Below the pieces are notes generated by a model, which made no database searches, was not told the DNA's origin, and saw nothing but the letters and a program-made list of their open reading frames with translations. Positions 26,349-26,598 of a DNA stretch of 26,598 nucleotides are shown here, piece by piece. The position numbers were made by a program, and so were the translations under genes. Origin of the DNA: JAMQKA01 sp043951865 (GTDB taxonomy: Bacteria > Bacteroidota > Rhodothermia > Balneolales > Balneolaceae); NCBI RefSeq assembly GCF_043951865.1, contig NZ_JBINJF010000041.1, positions 1 to 26,598 on the forward strand, in the 5' to 3' direction. Position 1 is the stretch's first letter, and each line of letters begins with the position of its first letter.

Positions 26349-26383
26349 GAAGCAGGCTGGAACTTCAGCCTGCTTCTTTTTTT
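26349..26383 (+). terminator. Intrinsic terminator of SusCD module 2
   Basis: GAAGCAGGCTG (26349-26359) pairs perfectly with CAGCCTGCTTC (26366-26376), loop of 6, then seven T (26377-26383). It matches the terminator of module 1 in the outer eight pairs. Confidence 0.9.
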
Positions 26384-26424
26384 ATCTTCAACCGTTATTC
26401 AGGAACTGCTGAAAACACTATATT

Positions 26425-26475
26425 AATTTTGAGTGGAAAGAAAACCGGGAACTCCTTTTCTTTGCGCTCAAAATT
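26425..26475 (+). other. Long imperfect hairpin before the last gene
   Basis: AATTTTGAGTG (26425-26435) pairs with CGCTCAAAATT (26465-26475). After one G-G mismatch, AAAGAAAA (26437-26444) pairs with TTTTCTTT (26456-26463), loop of 11. That is 19 pairs (one a T-G wobble) in 51 bases. No T-run follows, and a terminator already lies just upstream, so this is not a second ordinary terminator. It may be a leader structure of the gene at 26519, an operator, or the remnant of a small palindromic repeat. Confidence 0.6.
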
Positions 26476-26518
26476 GGATATGCTTTCGAGTTCAACCAAT
26501 AACTAAAACCAAAGGGAT

Positions 26519-26598
26519 ATGAACAGGAAAACATTTTTACGCAACAGTGTGCTGGCGGGCTCGGCGATGGCTGTACCCGGGAGTGTGAAGGGGATGAC
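26519..26598 (+). CDS. N-terminus of an exported protein with Tat-like signal (cut by window end)
   Basis: An open frame begins at ATG 26519 and runs off the window after 26 codons. The start reads MNRKTFLRNSVLAGSAMAVPG, a basic n-region with RKTFLRN followed by a weakly hydrophobic, Ala/Gly-rich core. This is like Bacteroidota Tat signals (often RRxFLR), with RK in place of the twin arginines. Proteins with such starts include oxidoreductases, sugar-phosphate isomerase-like proteins, sulfatases and glycoside hydrolases, so the function cannot be set from this fragment. AGGGA lies 1 base before the ATG. It follows the terminator of module 2 and the long hairpin. Confidence 0.7.
   Translation, partial: MNRKTFLRNSVLAGSAMAVPGSVKGM

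Noticed and set aside
1..26598. tRNA, rRNA, CRISPR arrays, phage genes, toxin-antitoxin or restriction genes
   Set aside because: None seen on reading both strands. The only mobile signals are the two MITE-like elements.

Overview
The window looks like a chromosomal segment from the Bacteroidota/Balneolota/Rhodothermota group. It has two SusC/SusD outer-membrane uptake pairs with a secretin/TonB short N-terminal (STN) signalling domain, FecR anti-sigma factors with a DUF4974-like tail, ECF sigma factors of the Bacteroidetes type, many exported lipoproteins, and starts that depend little on Shine-Dalgarno sequences. Base composition is moderate by eye. Balneolaceae-like is my best guess for the lineage, but that is inference.

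Layout. 1-114 is the C-terminal tail of an unidentified gene, closed by a terminator. 322-7480 is module 1: ECF sigma, FecR, SusC with STN, SusD, then a strong terminator at 7515-7551. 7632-10798 is a translationally coupled pair: a TonB-dependent receptor with a carboxypeptidase-regulatory-like domain and a DUF4249-like lipoprotein. A 222-bp MITE-like element follows. 11172-12920 (minus strand) is a membrane-anchored CRTAC1-type FG-GAP protein with an ASPIC/UnbV domain. Diverging from it are a c-type haem protein with FG-GAP/VCBS repeats (13074-14702) and a 1220-residue lipoprotein with two FG-GAP plus ASPIC/UnbV halves (14810-18472). 18625-26247 is module 2, a paralogous copy of module 1 in the same order, with a second MITE-like element (228 bp) between its sigma and FecR genes. 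The window ends in a new gene with a Tat-like signal sequence.

How the genes may work together. In the known FecA/FecR/FecI scheme, ligand binding at an STN-bearing outer-membrane receptor is passed to FecR in the inner membrane, which frees or activates the ECF sigma factor to transcribe the receptor operon. Both modules have every part of this relay. The two sigma factors have nearly identical DNA-recognition helices, and both fecR genes carry the same spaced upstream motif (T8-N10-ATTACAA-N14-GCTCTTTA). Cross-regulation between the modules is therefore plausible. The FG-GAP/ASPIC proteins in the middle are predicted to be exported or surface proteins of unknown ligand. Their bracketing by two sensory uptake modules suggests one system for sensing, binding and importing a complex substrate, but the substrate cannot be read from the sequence.

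The main non-coding observations are the paired MITE-like elements with TTAR target duplications, the conserved fecR upstream motif, a hairpin between susC and susD present only in module 1, terminators after both susD genes with matching outer stems, and a long 19-bp imperfect hairpin at 26425-26475. No rRNA, tRNA or CRISPR array was seen.
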